A DNA stretch of 64,000 nucleotides from Prostheceraeus crozeri (GCA_907163375.1 CAJQUW010005267.1:620001-684000); one strand, 5' to 3'. Shown: positions 20,676 through 36,096, counted from the stretch's first letter. Numbers and translations: made by a program. The notes: generated by a model not told the origin, from the letters alone.

Positions 20676-23600
20676 TGCATCATCCATGGTTTTGTCAAAG
20701 AGAAAATTATGTTAAAATAGCGGAAATCCTTTTCCGATCCCTTCAAAGGCATGATCGCTGCCTGTTGCATTTATCTAAGTATCTGACAAGACAGGTGGCA
20801 TGCCGTTTTCCGCTCGTTTAAATCACCTCTGAGATAAAGAGAGTGGACTATGCCAATCGTCACTACTTGAACTGGAATGGACTCTACTTACTGTCTATCT
20901 CAATGAAACGTGCGGTAAAGATATACTTTAGTAAATACCTAGTGAAGCCATGAAAATCCAAGCGTATTACGTAGATCTTTCGTTCACTTGCCTTTGCTTG
21001 CATTCTGCTGATGAAGGTCTCCACTGATGTCAGAGTGCCCATTTCCAACCCTACCACACTTTTCTTGTGATGCATTGCAATCATTCTCCACAAGGAAATT
21101 GTCTCCGGTTTCTTCTCTATTCAAATCTCAATAATCTTGAGGTCTTTTACTTTCGTCTGGGAAGCCCTTATGAAATTAAATGGTAATGTTGGAAGTGAAG
21201 TTGAGGTTGCCTTCTCATGGTGAGAAAGTAGGTTAGAGTTTATGCGCCTTCTTGCATCATCCATGGTTTTGTCAAAGAGAAAATTATGTTAAAATAGCGG
21301 AAATCCTTTTCCGATCCCTTCAAAAGCATGATCGCTGCCTGTTGCATTTATCTAAGTATCTGACGAGACAGGTGGCATGCCGCTTTCCGCTCGTTCACAT
21401 CACCTCAGAGATAAAGCGAGTGGACTATGCCAATCGTCACTACTTGAACTGGAATGGACTCTACTTACTGTCTATCTCAATGAAACGTGCGGTAAAGATA
21501 TACTTTAGTAAATACCTATTGAAGCCATGTAAAAAATCCAAGTCTATTACGTAGATCTTTCGTTCACTTGCCTTTGCTTGCATTCTGCTGATGAAGGTCT
21601 CCACTGATGTCAGAGTGCCCATTTCCAACCCTACCACACTTTTCTCGTGATGCATTGCAATCATTCTCCACAAGGAAATTGTCTCCGGTTTCTTCTCTAT
21701 TCAAATCGCAATAATCTTGAGGTCTTCCACCTGTGTGGGATATGAAGAAGCTTGAGCAGTGATGTTATGTAGATGGACATGCAAAATTCCAGTTTAGAGT
21801 TTGTCTCAGTGCTGGGAAGCCCTTATGAAATTAAATGGTAATGTTGGAAGTGAAGTTGAGGTTGCCTTCTCATGGTGAGAAAGTAGGTTAGAGTTTATGC
21901 GCCTTCTTGCATCATCCATGGTTTTGTCAAAGAGAAAATTATGTTAAAATAGCGGAAATCCTTTTCCGATCCCTTCAAAGGCATGATCGCTGCCTGTTGC
22001 ATTTATCTAAGTATCTGACAAGACAGGTGGCATGCCGTTTTCCGCTCGTTTACATCACCTCTGAGATAAAGCGAGTGGACTATGCCAATCGTCACTACTT
22101 GAACTGGAATGGACTCTACTTACTGTCTATCTCAATGAAACGTGCGGTAAAGATATACTTTAGTAAATACCTAGTGAAGCCATGAAAATCCAAGCGTATT
22201 ACGTAGATCTTTCGTTCACTTGCCTTTGCTTGCATTCTGCTGATGAAGGTCTCCACTGATGTCAGAGTGCCCATTTCCAACCCTACCACACTTTTCTCGT
22301 GATGCATTGCAATCATTCTCCACAAGGAAATTGTCTCCGGTTTCTTCTCTATTCAAATCTCAATAATCTTGAGGTCTTTTACTTTCGTCTGGGAAGCCCT
22401 TATGAAATTAAATGGTGATGTTGGAAGTGAAGTTGAGGCTGCTTCTCATGGTGAGAAAGTAGGTTAGAGTTTATGCGCCTTCTTGCATCATCCATGGTTT
22501 TGTCAAAGAGAAAATTATGTTAAAATAGCGGAAATCCTTTTCCGATCCCTTCAAAAGCATGATCGCTGCCTGTTGCATTTATCTAAGTATCTGACGAGAC
22601 AGGTGGCATGCCGCTTTCCGCTCGTTCACATCACCTCTGAGATAAAGCGAGTGGACTATGCCAATCGTCACTACTTGAACTGGAATGGACTCTACTTACT
22701 GTCTATCTCAATGAAACGTGCGGTAAAGATATACTTTAGTAAATACCTATTGAAGCCATGTAAAAAATCCAAGTCTATTACGTAGATCTTTCGTTCACTT
22801 GCCTTTGCTTGCATTCTGCTGATGAAGGTCTCCACTGATGTCAGAGTGCCCATTTCCAACCCTACCACACTTTTCTCGTGATGCATTGCAATCATTCTCC
22901 ACACAGAAATTGTCTCCGGTTTCTTCTCTATTCAAATCGCAATAATCTTGAGGTCTTCCACCTGTGTGGGATATGAAGAAGCTTGAGCAGTGATGTTATG
23001 TAGATGGACATGCAAAATTCCAGTTTAGAGTTTGTCTCAGTGCTGGGAAGCCCTTATGAAATTAAATGGTAATGTTGGAAGTGAAGTTGAGGTTGCCTTC
23101 TCATGGTGAGAAAGTAGGTTAGAGTTTATGCGCCTTCTTGCATCATCCATGGTTTTGTCAAAGAGAAAATTATGTTAAAATAGCGGAAATCCTTTTCCGA
23201 TCCCTTCAAAGGCATGATCGCTGCCTGTTGCATTTATCTAAGTATCTGACAAGACAGGTGGCATGCCGTTTTCCGCTCGTTTACATAACCTCTGAGATAA
23301 AGCGAGTGGACTATGCCAATCGTCACTACTTGAACTGGAATGGACTCTACTTACTGTCTATCTCAATGAAACGTGCGGTAAAGATATACTTTAGTAAATA
23401 CCTAGTGAAGCCATGAAAATCCAAGCGTATTACGTAGATCTTTCGTTCACTTGCCTTTGCTTGCATTCTGCTGATGAAGGTCTCCACTGATGTCAGAGTG
23501 CCCATTTCCAACCCTACCACACTTTTCTCGTGATGCATTGCAATCATTCTCCACAAGGAAATTGTCTCCGGTTTCTTCTCTATTCAAATCTCAATAATCT

Positions 23601-26600
23601 TGAGGTCTTTTACTTTCGTCTGGGAAGCCCTTATGAAATTAAATGGTAATGTTGGAAGTGAAGTTGAGGCTGCCTTCTCATGGTGAGAAAGTAGGTTAGA
23701 GTTTATGCGCCTTCTTGCATCATCCATGGTTTTGTCAAAGAGAAAATTATGTTAAAATAGCGGAAATCCTTTTCCGATCCCTTCAAAAGCATGATCGCTG
23801 CCTGTTGCATTTATCTAAGTATCTGACGAGACAGGTGGCATGCCGCTTTCCGCTCGTTCACATCACCTCAGAGATAAAGCGAGTGGACTATGCCAATCGT
23901 CACTACTTGAACTGGAATGGACTCTACTTACTGTCTATCTCAATGAAACGTGCGGTAAAGATATACTTTAGTAAATACCTATTGAAGCCATGTAAAAAAT
24001 CCAAGCGTATTACGTAGATCTTTCGTTCACTTGCCTTTGCTTGCATTCTGCTGATGAAGGTCTCCACTGATGTCAGAGTGCCCATTTCCAACCCTACCAC
24101 ACTTTTCTCGTGATGCATTGCAATCATTCTCCACACAGAAATTGTCTCCGGTTTCTTCTCTATTCAAATCGCAATAATCTTGAGGTCTTCCACCTGTGTG
24201 GGATATGAAGAAGCTTGAGCAGTGATGTTATGTAGATGGACATGCAAAATTCCAGTTTAGAGTTTGTCTCAGTGCTGGGAAGCCCTTATGAAATTAAATG
24301 GTAATGTTGGAAGTGAAGTTGAGGTTGCCTTCTCATGGTGAGAAAGTAGGTTAGAGTTTATGCGCCTTCTTGCATCATCCATGGTTTTGTCAAAGAGAAA
24401 ATTATGTTAAAATAGCGGAAATCCTTTTCCGATCCCTTCAAAGGCATGATCGCTGCCTGTTGCATTTATCTAAGTATCTGACAAGACAGGTGGCATGCCG
24501 TTTTCCGCTCGTTTACATAACCTCTGAGATAAAGCGAGTGGACTATGCCAATCGTCACTACTTGAACTGGAATGGACTCTACTTACTGTCTATCTCAATG
24601 AAACGTGCGGTAAAGATATACTTTAGTAAATACCTAGTGAAGCCATGAAAATCCAAGCGTATTACGTAGATCTTTCGTTCACTTGCCTTTGCTTGCATTC
24701 TGCTGATGAAGGTCTCCACTGATGTCAGAGTGCCCATTTCCAACCCTACCACACTTTTCTCGTGATGCATTGCAATCATTCTCCACACAGAAATTGTCTC
24801 CGGTTTCTTCTCTATTCAAATCGCAATAATCTTGAGGTCTTTTACTTTCGTCTGGGAAGCCCTTATGAAATTAAATGGTAATGTTGGAAGTGAAGTTGAG
24901 GTTGCCTTCTCATGGTGAGAAAGTAGGTTAGAGTTTATGCGCCTTCTTGCATCATCCATGGTTTTGTCAAAGAGAAAATTATGTTAAAATAGCGGAAATC
25001 CTTTTCCGATCCCTTCAAAAGCATGATCGCTGCCTGTTGCATTTATCTAAGTATCTGACGAGACAGGTGGCATGCCGCTTTCCGCTCGTTCACATCACCT
25101 CTGAGATAAAGCGAGTGGACTATGCGAATCGTCACTACTTGAACTGGAATGGACTCTACTTACTGTCTATCTCAATGAAACGTGCGGTAAAGATGTACTT
25201 AAGTAAATACCTATTGAAGCCAGCCTAATCCAAGCGTATTACGTAGATCTTCCGTTCACTTGCCTTTACTTGCATTCTGCTGATGAAGGTCTCCACTGAT
25301 GTCAGAGTGCCCATTTCCAACCCTACCACACTTTTCTCGTGATGCATTGCAATCATTCTCCACACAGAAATTGTCTCCGGTTTCTTCTCTATTCAAATCG
25401 CAATAATCTTGAGGTCTTCCACCTGTGTGGGATCTGAAGAAGCTTGAGCAGTGATGTTATGTAGATGGACATGCAAAATTCCAGTTTAGAGTTTGTCTCA
25501 GTGCTGGGAAGCCCTTATGAAATTAAATGGTAATGTTGGAAGTGAAGTTGAGGTTGCCTTCTCATGGTGAGAAAGTAGGTTAGAGTTTATGCGCCTTCTT
25601 GCATCATCCATGGTTTTGTCAAAGAGAAAATTATGTTAAAATAGCGGAAATCCTTTTCCGATCCCTTCAAAGGCATGATCGCTGCCTGTTGCTTTTATCT
25701 AAGTATCTGACAAGACAGGTGGCATGCCGCTTTCCGCTCGTTTACATAACCTCTGAGATAAAGCGAGTGGACTATGCCAATCGTCACTACTTGAACTGGA
25801 ATGGACTCTACTTACTGTCTATCTCAATGAAACGTGCGGTAAAGATATACTTTAGTAAATACCTAGTGAAGCCATGTAAAAAATCCAAGCGTATTACGTA
25901 GATCTTTCGTTCACTTGCCTTTGCTTGCATTCTGCTGATGAAGGTCTCCACTGATGTCAGAGTGCCCATTTCCAACCCTACCACACTTTTCTCGTGATGC
26001 ATTGCAATCATTCTCCACACAGAAATTGTCTCCGGTTTCTTCTCTATTCAAATCGCAATAATCTTGATGTCTTTTACTTTCGTCTGGGAAGCCCTTATGA
26101 AATTAAATGGTAATGTTGGAAGTGAAGTTGAGGTTGCCTTCTCATGGTGAGAAAGTAGGTTAGAGTTTATGCGCCTTCTTGCATCATCCATGGTTTTGTC
26201 AAAGAGAAAATTATGTTAAAATAGCGGAAATCCTTTTCCGATCCCTTCAAAAGCATGATCGCTGCCTGTTGCATTTATCTAAGTATCTGACGAGACAGGT
26301 GGCATGCCGCTTTCCGCTCGTTCACATCACCTCTGAGATAAAGCGAGTGGACTATGCGAATCGTCACTACTTGAACTGGAATGGACTCTACTTACTGTCT
26401 ATCTCAATGAAACGTGCGGTAAAGATATACTTTAGTAAATACCTAGTGAAGCCATGTAAAAAATCCAAGCGTATTACGTAGATCTTTCGTTCACTTGCCT
26501 TTGCTTGCATTCTGCTGATGAAGGTCTCCACTGATGTCAGAGTGCCCATTTCCAACCCTACCACACTTTTCTCGTGATGCATTGCAATCATTCTCCACAC

Positions 26601-29600
26601 AGAAATTGTCTCCGGTTTCTTCTCTATTCAAATCGCAATAATCTTGAGGTCTTCCACCTGTGTGGGATATGAAGAAGCTTGAGCAGTGATGTTATGTAGA
26701 TGGACATGCAAAATTCCAGTTTAGAGTTTGTCTCAGTGCTGGGAAGCCCTTATGAAATTAAATGGTAATGTTGGAAGTGAAGTTGAGGTTGCCTTCTCAT
26801 GGTGAAAAAGTAGGTTAGAGTTTATGCGCCTTCTTGCATCATCCATGGTTTTGTCAAAGAGAAAATTATGTTAAAATAGCGGAAATCCTTTTCCGATCCC
26901 TTCAAAACTTGATCGCTGCCTGTTGCATTTATCTAAGTATCTGACGAGACAGGTGGCATGCCGCTTTCCGCTCGTTCACATCACCTCTGAGATAAAGCGA
27001 GTGGACTATGCGAATCGTCACTACTTGAACTGGAATGGACTCTACTTACTGTCTATCTCAATGAAACGTGCGGTAAAGATATACTTTAGTAAATACCTAG
27101 TGAAGCCATGAAAATCCAAGCGTATTACGTAGATCTTTCGTTCACTTGCCTTTGCTTGCATTCTGCTGATGAAGGTCTCCACTGATGTCAGAGTGCCCAT
27201 TTCCAACCCTACCACACTTTTCTCGTGATGCATTGCAATCATTCTCCACACAGAAATTGTCTCCGGTTTCTTCTCTATTCAAATCGCAATAATCTTGAGG
27301 TCTTTTACTTTCGTCTGGGAAGCCCTTATGAAATTAAATGGTAATGTTGGAAGTGAAGTTGAGGCTGCCTTCTCATGGTGAGAAAGTAGGTTAGAGTTTA
27401 TGCGCCTTCTTGCATCATCCATGGTTTTGTCAAAGAGAAAATTATGTTAAAATAGCGGAAATCCTTTTCCGATCCCTTCAAAAGCATGATCGCTGCCTGT
27501 TGCATTTATCTAAGTATCTGACGAGACAGGTGGCATGCCGCTTTCCGCTCGTTCACATCACCTCCGAGATAAAGCGAGTGGACTATGCCAATCGTCACTA
27601 CTTGAACTGGAATGGACTCTACTTACTGTCTATCTCAATGAAACGTGCGGTAAAGATATACTTTAGTAAATACCTAGTGGAGCCATGAAAATCCAAGCGT
27701 ATTACGTAGATCTTTCGTTCACTTGCCTTTGCTTGCATTCTGCTGATGAAGGTCTCCACTGATGTCAGAGTGCCCATTTCCAACCCTACCACACTTTTCT
27801 CGTGATGCATTGCAATCATTCTCCACAAGAAATTGTCTCCGGTTTCTTCTCTATTCAAATCGCAATAATCTTGAGGTCTTCCACCTGTGTGGGATATGAA
27901 GAAGCTTGAGCAGTGATGTTATGTAGATGGACATGCAAAATTCCAGTTTAGAGTTTGTCTCAGTGCTGGGAAGCCCTTATGAAATTAAATGGTAATGTTG
28001 GAAGTGAAGTTGAGGTTGCCTTCTCATGGTGAAAAAGTAGGTTAGAGTTTATGCGCCTTCTTGCATCATCCATGGTTTTGTCAAAGAGAAAATTATGTTA
28101 AAATAGCGGAAATCCTTTTCCGATCCCTTCAAAGGCATGATCGCTGCCTGTTGCATTTATCTAAGTATCTGACGAGACAGGTGGCATGCCGCTTTCCGCT
28201 CGTTCACATCACCTCTGAGATAAAGCGAGTGGACTATGCCAATCGTCACTACTTGAACTGGAATGGACTCTACTTACTGTCTATCTCAATGAAACGTGCG
28301 GTAAAGATATACTTTAGTAAATACCTAGTGAAGCCATGTAAAAATCCAAGCGTATTACGTAGATCTTTCGTTCACTTGCCTTTGCTTGCATTCTGCTGAT
28401 GAAGGTCTCCACTGATGTCAGAGTGCCCATTTCCAACCCTACCACACTTTTCTCGTGATGCATTGCAATCATTCTCCACACAGAAATTGTCTCCGGTTTC
28501 TTCTCTATTCAAATCGCAATAATCTTGAGGTCTTCCACCTGTGTGGGATATGAAGAAGCTTGAGCAGTGATGTTATGTAGATGGACATGCAAAATTCCAG
28601 TTTAGAGTTTGTCTCAGTGCTGGGAAGCCCTTATGAAATTAAATGGTAATGTTGGAAGTGAAGTTGAGGTTGCCTTCTCATGGTGAAAAAGTAGGTTAGA
28701 GTTTATGCGCCTTCTTGCATCATCCATGGTTTTGTCAAAGAGAAAATTATGTTAAAATAGCGGAAATCCTTTTCCGATCCCTTCAAAGGCATGATCGCTG
28801 CCTGTTGCATTTATCTAAGTATCTGACGAGACAGGTGGCATGCCGCTTTCCGCTCGTTCACATCACCTCTGAGATAAAGCGAGTGGACTATGCGAATCGT
28901 CACTACTTGAACTGGAATGGACTCTACTTACTGTCTATCTCAATGAAACGTGCGGTAAAGATATACTTTAGTAAATACCTATTGAAGCCATGTAAAAAAT
29001 CCAAGCGTATTACGTAGATCTTTCGTTCACTTGCCTTTGCTTGCATTCTGCTGATGAAGGTCTCCACTGATGTCAGAGTGCCCATTTCCAACCCTACCAC
29101 ACTTTTCTCGTGATGCATTGCAATCATTCTCCACACAGAAATTGTCTCCGGTTTCTTCTCTATTCAAATCGCAATAATCTTGAGGTCTTCCCCCTGTGTG
29201 GGATATGAAGAAAGCTGAAGCATTTGTTATGTTAGATGGAATGCAATTTCCGTTTACTTTCGTCTGGGAAGCCCTTATGAAATTAAATGGTAATGTTGGA
29301 AGTGAAGTTGAGGTTGCCTTCTCATGGTGAGAAAGTAGGTTAGAGTTTATGCGCCTTCTTGCATCATCCATGGTTTTGTCAAAGAGAAAATTATGTTAAA
29401 ATAGCGGAAATCCTTTTCCGATCCCTTCAAAAGCATGATCGCTGCCTGTTGCATTTATCTAAGTATCTGACGAGACAGGTGGCATGCCGCTTTCCGCTCG
29501 TTCACATCACCTCTGAGATAAAGCGAGTGGACTATGCCAATCGTCACTACTTGAACTGGAATGGACTCTACTTACTGTCTATCTCAATGAAACGTGCGGT

Positions 29601-32600
29601 AAAGATGTACTTTAGTAAATACCTATTGAAGCCATGTAAAAAATCCAAGCCTATTACGTAGATCTTTCGTTCACTTGCCTTTGCTTGCATTCTGCTGATG
29701 AAGGTCTCCACTGATGTCAGAGTGCCCATTTCCAACCCTACCACACTTTTCTCGTGATGCATTGCAATCATTCTCCACACAGAAATTGTCTCCGGTTTCT
29801 TCTCTATTCAAATCGCAATAATCTTGAGGTCTTCCACCTGTGTGGGATATGAAGAAGCTTGAGCAGTGATGTTATGTAGATGGACATGCAAAATTCCAGT
29901 TTAGAGTTTGTCTCAGTGCTGGGAAGCCCTTATGAAATTAAATGGTAATGTTGGAAGTGAAGTTGAGGTTGCCTTCTCATGGTGAGAAAGTAGGTTAGAG
30001 TTTATGCGCCTTCTTGCATCATCCATGGTTTTGTCAAAGAGAAAATTATGTTAAAATAGCGGAAATCCTTTTCCGATCCCTTCAAAGGCATGATCGCTGC
30101 CTGTTGCATTTATCTAAGTATCTGACAAGACAGGTGGCATGCCGTTTTCCGCTCGTTCACATCACCTCTGAGATAAAGCGAGTGGACTATGCCAATCGTC
30201 ACTACTTGAACTGGAATGGACTCTACTTACTGTCTATCTCAATGAAACGTGCGGTAAAGATATACTTTAGTAAATACCTAGTGAAGCCATGAAAATCCAA
30301 GCGTATTACGTAGATCTTTCGTTCACTTGCCTTTGCTTGCATTCTGCTGATGAAGGTCTCCACTGATGTCAGAGTGCCCATTTCCAACCCTACCACACTT
30401 TTCTCGTGATGCATTGCAATCATTCTCCACACAGAAATTGTCTCCGGTTTCTTTTCTATTCAAATCGCAATAATCTTGATGTCTTTTACTTTCGTCTGGG
30501 AAGCCCTTATGAAATTAAATGGTAATGTTGGAAGTGAAGTTGAGGCTGCCTTCTCATGGTGAGAAAGTAGGTTAGAGTTTATGCGCCTTCTTGCATCATC
30601 CATGGTTTTGTCAAAGAGAAAATTATGTTAAAATAGCGGAAATCCTTTTCCGATCCCTTCAAAAGCATGATCGCTGCCTGTTGCATTTATCTAAGTATCT
30701 GACGAGACAGGTGGCATGCCGCTTTCCGCTCGTTCACATCACCTCTGAGATAAAGCGAGTGGACTATGCCAATCGTCACTACTTGAACTGGAATGGACTC
30801 TACTTACTGTCTATCTCAATGAAACGTGCGGTAAAGATATACTTTAGTAAATACCTATTGAAGCCATGTAAAAAATCCAAGCGTATTACGTAGATCTTTC
30901 GTTCACTTGCCTTTGCTTGCATTCTGCTGATGAAGGTCTCCACTGATGTCAGAGTGCCCATTTCCAACCCTACCACACTTTTCTCGTGATGCATTGCAAT
31001 CATTCTCCACACAGAAATTGTCTCCGGTTTCTTCTCTATTCAAATCGCAATAATCTTGAGGTCTTCCACCTGTGTGGGATATGAAGAAGCTTGAGCAGTG
31101 ATGTTATGTAGATGGACATGCAAAATTCCAGTTTAGAGTTTGTCTCAGTGCTGGGAAGCCCTTATGAAATTAAATGGTAATGTTGGAAGTGAAGTTGAGG
31201 TTGCCTTCTCATGGTGAAAAAGTAGGTTAGAGTTTATGCGCCTTCTTGCATCATCCATGGTTTTGTCATAGAGAAAATTATGTTAAAATAGCGGAAATCC
31301 TTTTCCGATCCCTTCAAAACTTGATCGCTGCCTGTTGCATTTATCTAAGTATCTGACGAGACAGGTGGCATGCCGCTTTCCGCTCGTTCACATCACCTCA
31401 GAGATAAAGCGAGTGGACTATGCGAATCGTCACTACTTGAACTGGAATGGACTCTACTTACTGTCTATCTCAATGAAACGTGCGGTAAAGATATACTTTA
31501 GTAAATACCTAGTGAAGCCATGAAAATCCAAGCGTATTACGTAGATCTTTCGTTCACTTGCCTTTGCTTGCATTCTGCTGATGAAGGTCTCCACTGATGT
31601 CAGAGTGCCCATTTCCAACCCTACCACACTTTTCTCGTGATGAATTGCAATCATTCTCCACAAGGAAATTGTCTCCGGTTTCTTCTCTATTCAAATCGCA
31701 ATAATCTTGAGGTCTTTTACTTTCGTCTGGGAAGCCCTTATGAAATTAAATGGTGATGTTGGAAGTGAAGTTGAGGCTGCCTTCTCATGGTGAGAAAGTA
31801 GGTTAGAGTTTATGCGCCTTCTTGCATCATCCATGGTTTTGTCAAAGAGAAAATTATGTTAAAATAGCGGAAATCCTTTTCCGATCCCTTCAAAAGCATG
31901 ATCGCTGCCTGTTGCATTTATCTAAGTATCTGACGAGACAGGTGGCATGCCGCTTTCCGCTCGTTCACATCACCTCTGAGATAAAGCGAGTGGACTATGC
32001 CAATCGTCACTACTTGAACTGGAATGGACTCTACTTACTGTCTATCTCAATGAAACGTGCGGTAAAGATATACTTTAGTAAATACCTATTGAAGCCATGT
32101 AAAAAATCCAAGTCTATTACGTAGATCTTTCGTTCACTTGCCTTTGCTTGCATTCTGCTGATGAAGGTCTCCACTGATGTCAGAGTGCCCATTTCCAACC
32201 CTACCACACTTTTCTCGTGATGCATTGCAATCATTCTCCACACAGAAATTGTCTCCGGTTTCTTCTCTATTCAAATCGCAATAATCTTGAGGTCTTCCAC
32301 CTGTGTGGGATATGAAGAAGCTTGAGCAGTGATGTTATGTAGATGGACATGCAAAATTCCAGTTTAGAGTTTGTCTCAGTGCTGGGAAGCCCTTATGAAA
32401 TTAAATGGTAATGTTGGAAGTGAAGTTGAGGTTGCCTTCTCATGGTGAGAAAGTAGGTTAGAGTTTATGCGCCTTCTTGCATCATCCATGGTTTTGTCAA
32501 AGAGAAAATTATGTTAAAATAGCGGAAATCCTTTTCCGATCCCTTCAAAGGCATGATCGCTGCCTGTTGCATTTATCTAAGTATCTGACAAGACAGGTGG

Positions 32601-34285
32601 CATGCCGTTTTCCGCTCGTTTACATAACCTCTGAGATAAAGCGAGTGGACTATGCCAATCGTCACTACTTGAACTGGAATGGACTCTACTTACTGTCTAT
32701 CTCAATGAAACGTGCGGTAAAGATATACTTTAGTAAATACCTAGTGAAGCCATGAAAATCCAAGCGTATTACGTAGATCTTTCGTTCACTTGCCTTTGCT
32801 TGCATTCTGCTGATGAAGGTCTCCACTGATGTCAGAGTGCCCATTTCCAACCCTACCACACTTTTCTTGTGATGAATTGCAATCATTCTCCACAAGGAAA
32901 TTGTCTCCGGTTTCTTCTCTATTCAAATCGCAATAATCTTGAGGTCTTTTACTTTCGTCTGGGAAGCCCTTATGAAATTAAATGGTGATGTTGGAAGTGA
33001 AGTTGAGGCTGCCTTCTCATGGTGAGAAAGTAGGTTAGAGTTTATGCGCCTTCTTGCATCATCCATGGTTTTGTCAAAGAGAAAATCATGTTAAAATAGC
33101 GGAAATCCTTTTCCGATCCCTTCAAAAGCATGATCGCTGCCTGTTGCATTTATCTAAGTATCTGACGAGACAGGTGGCATGCCGCTTTCCGCTCGTTCAC
33201 ATCACCTCTGAGATAAAGCGAGTGGACTATGCCAATCGTCACTACTTGAACTGGAATGGACTCTACTTACTGTCTATCTCAATGAAACGTGCGGTAAAGA
33301 TATACTTTAGTAAATACCTATTGAAGCCATGTAAAAAATCCAAGTCTATTACGTAGATCTTTCGTTCACTTGCCTTTGCTTGCATTCTGCTGATGAAGGT
33401 CTCCACTGATGTCAGAGTGCCCATTTCCAACCCTACCACACTTTTCTCGTGATGCATTGCAATCATTCTCCACACAGAAATTGTCTCCGGTTTCTTCTCT
33501 ATTCAAATCGCAATAATCTTGAGGTCTTCCACCTGTGTGGGATATGAAGAAGCTTGAGCAGTGATGTTATGTAGATGGACATGCAAAATTCCAGTTTAGA
33601 GTTTGTCTCAGTGCTGGGAAGCCCTTATGAAATTAAATGGTAATGTTGGAAGTGAAGTTGAGGTTGCCTTCTCATGGTGAGAAAGTAGGTTAGAGTTTAT
33701 GCGCCTTCTTGCATCATCCATGGTTTTGTCAAAGAGAAAATTATGTTAAAATAGCGGAAATCCTTTTCCGATCCCTTCAAAGGCATGATCGCTGCCTGTT
33801 GCATTTATCTAAGTATCTGACAAGACAGGTGGCATGCCGTTTTCCGCTCGTTTACATAACCTCTGAGATAAAGCGAGTGGACTATGCCAATCGTCACTAC
33901 TTGAACTGGAATGGACTCTACTTACTGTCTATCTCAATGAAACGTGCGGTAAAGATATACTTTAGTAAATACCTAGTGAAGCCATGAAAATCCAAGCGTA
34001 TTACGTAGATCTTTCGTTCACTTGCCTTTGCTTGCATTCTGCTGATGAAGGTCTCCACTGATGTCAGAGTGCCCATTTCCAACCCTACCACACTTTTCTC
34101 GTGATGCATTGCAATCATTCTCCACACAGAAATTGTCTCCGGTTTCTTTTCTATTCAAATCGCAATAATCTTGATGTCTTTTACTTTCGTCTGGGAAGCC
34201 CTTATGAAATTAAATGGTAATGTTGGAAGTGAAGTTGAGGCTGCCTTCTCATGGTGAGAAAGTAAGTTAGAGTTTATGCGCCTTC
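20676..34285. repeat. Higher-order dimer repeat of the satellite (about 1232 bp)
   Basis: Short and long monomers alternate: starts 21252, 22483, 23715, 24947, 26179 and 27410 are 1231-1232 bp apart, and 29359, 30591, 31822, 33054 and 34286 likewise. The alternation is interrupted by four long units in a row (27410-30013), one of which (28715) has a divergent cassette. Diagnostic variants also alternate, so the homogenised unit is the dimer and not the monomer. Confidence 0.85.
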
Positions 34286-36096
34286 TTGCATCATCCATGG
34301 TTTTGTCAAAGAGAAAATTATGTTAAAATAGCGGAAATCCTTTTCCGATCCCTTCAAAAGCATGATCGCTGCCTGTTGCATTTATCTAAGTATCTGACGA
34401 GACAGGTGGCATGCCGCTTTCCGCTCGTTCACATCACCTCTGAGATAAAGCGAGTGGACTATGCCAATCGTCACTACTTGAACTGGAATGGACTCTACTT
34501 ACTGTCTATCTCAATGAAACGTGCGGTAAAGATGTACTTTAGTAAATATTATTGAAGCCATGTAAAAAATCCAAGTCTATTACGTAGATCTTTCGTTCAC
34601 TTGCCTTTGCTTGCATTCTGCTGATGAAGGTCTCCACTGATGTCAGAGTGCCCATTTCCAACCCTACCACACTTTTCTCGTGATGAATTGCAATCATTCT
34701 CCACAAGGAAATTGTCTCCGGTTTCTTTTCTATTCAAATCGCAATAATCTTGAGGGGTTTTACTTTCGTCTGGGAAGCCCTTATGAAATTAAATGGTGAT
34801 GTTGGAAGTGAAGTTGAGGCTGCCTTCTCATGGTGAGAAAGTAGGTTAGAGTTTATGCGCCTTCTTGCATCATCCATGGTTTTGTCAAAGAGAAAATTAT
34901 GTTAAAATAGCGGAAATCCTTTTCCGATCCCTTCAAAAGCATGATCGCTGCCTGTTACATTTATCTAAGTATCTGACGAGACAGGTGGCATGCCGCTTTC
35001 CGCTCGTTCACATCACCTCCGAGATAAAGCGAGTGGACTATGCCAATCGTCACTACTTGAACTGGAATGGACTCTACTTACTGTCTATCTCAATGAAACG
35101 TGCGGTAAAGATGTACTTCAGTAAATACCTATTGAAGCCATGTAAAAAATCCAAGTCTATTACGTAGATCTTTCGTTCACTTGCCTTTGCTTGCATTCTG
35201 CTGATGAAGGTCTCCACTGATGTCAGAGTGCCCATTTCCAACCCTACCACACTTTTCTCGTGATGCATTGCAATCATTCTCCACACAGAAATTGTCTCCG
35301 GTTTCTTCTCTATTCAAATCGCAATAATCTTGATGTCTTCCACCTGTGTGGGATATGAAGAAGCTTGAGCAGTGATGTTATGTAGATGGACATGCAAAAT
35401 TCCAGTTTAGAGTTTGTCTCAGTGCTGGGAAGCCCTTATGAAATTAAATGGTAATGTTGGAAGTGAAGTTGAGGTTGCCTTCTCATGGTGAGAAAGTAGG
35501 TTAGAGTTTATGCGCCTTCTTGCATCATCCATGGTTTTGTCAAAGAGAAAATTATGTTAAAATAGCGGAAATCCTTTTCCGATCCCTTCAAAGGCATGAT
35601 CGCTGCCTGTTGCATTTATCTAAGTATCTGACAAGACAGGTGGCATGCCGTTTTCCGCTCGTTTACATAACCTCTGAGATAAAGCGAGTGGACTATGCCA
35701 ATCGTCACTACTTGAACTGGAATGGACTCTACTTACTGTCTATCTCAATGAAACGTGCGGTAAAGATATACTTTAGTAAATACCTAGTGAAGCCATGAAA
35801 ATCCAAGCGTATTACGTAGATCTTTCGTTCACTTGCCTTTGCTTGCATTCTGCTGATGAAGGTCTCCACTGATGTCAGAGTGCCCATTTCCAACCCTACC
35901 ACACTTTTCTCGTGATGCATTGCAATCATTCTCCACACAGAAATTGTCTCCGGTTTCTTTTCTATTCAAATCGCAATAATCTTGATGTCTTTTACTTTCG
36001 TCTGGGAAGCCCTTATGAAATTAAATGGTAATGTTGGAAGTGAAGTTGAGGCTGCCTTCTCATGGTGAGAAAGTAAGTTAGAGTTTATGCGCCTTC

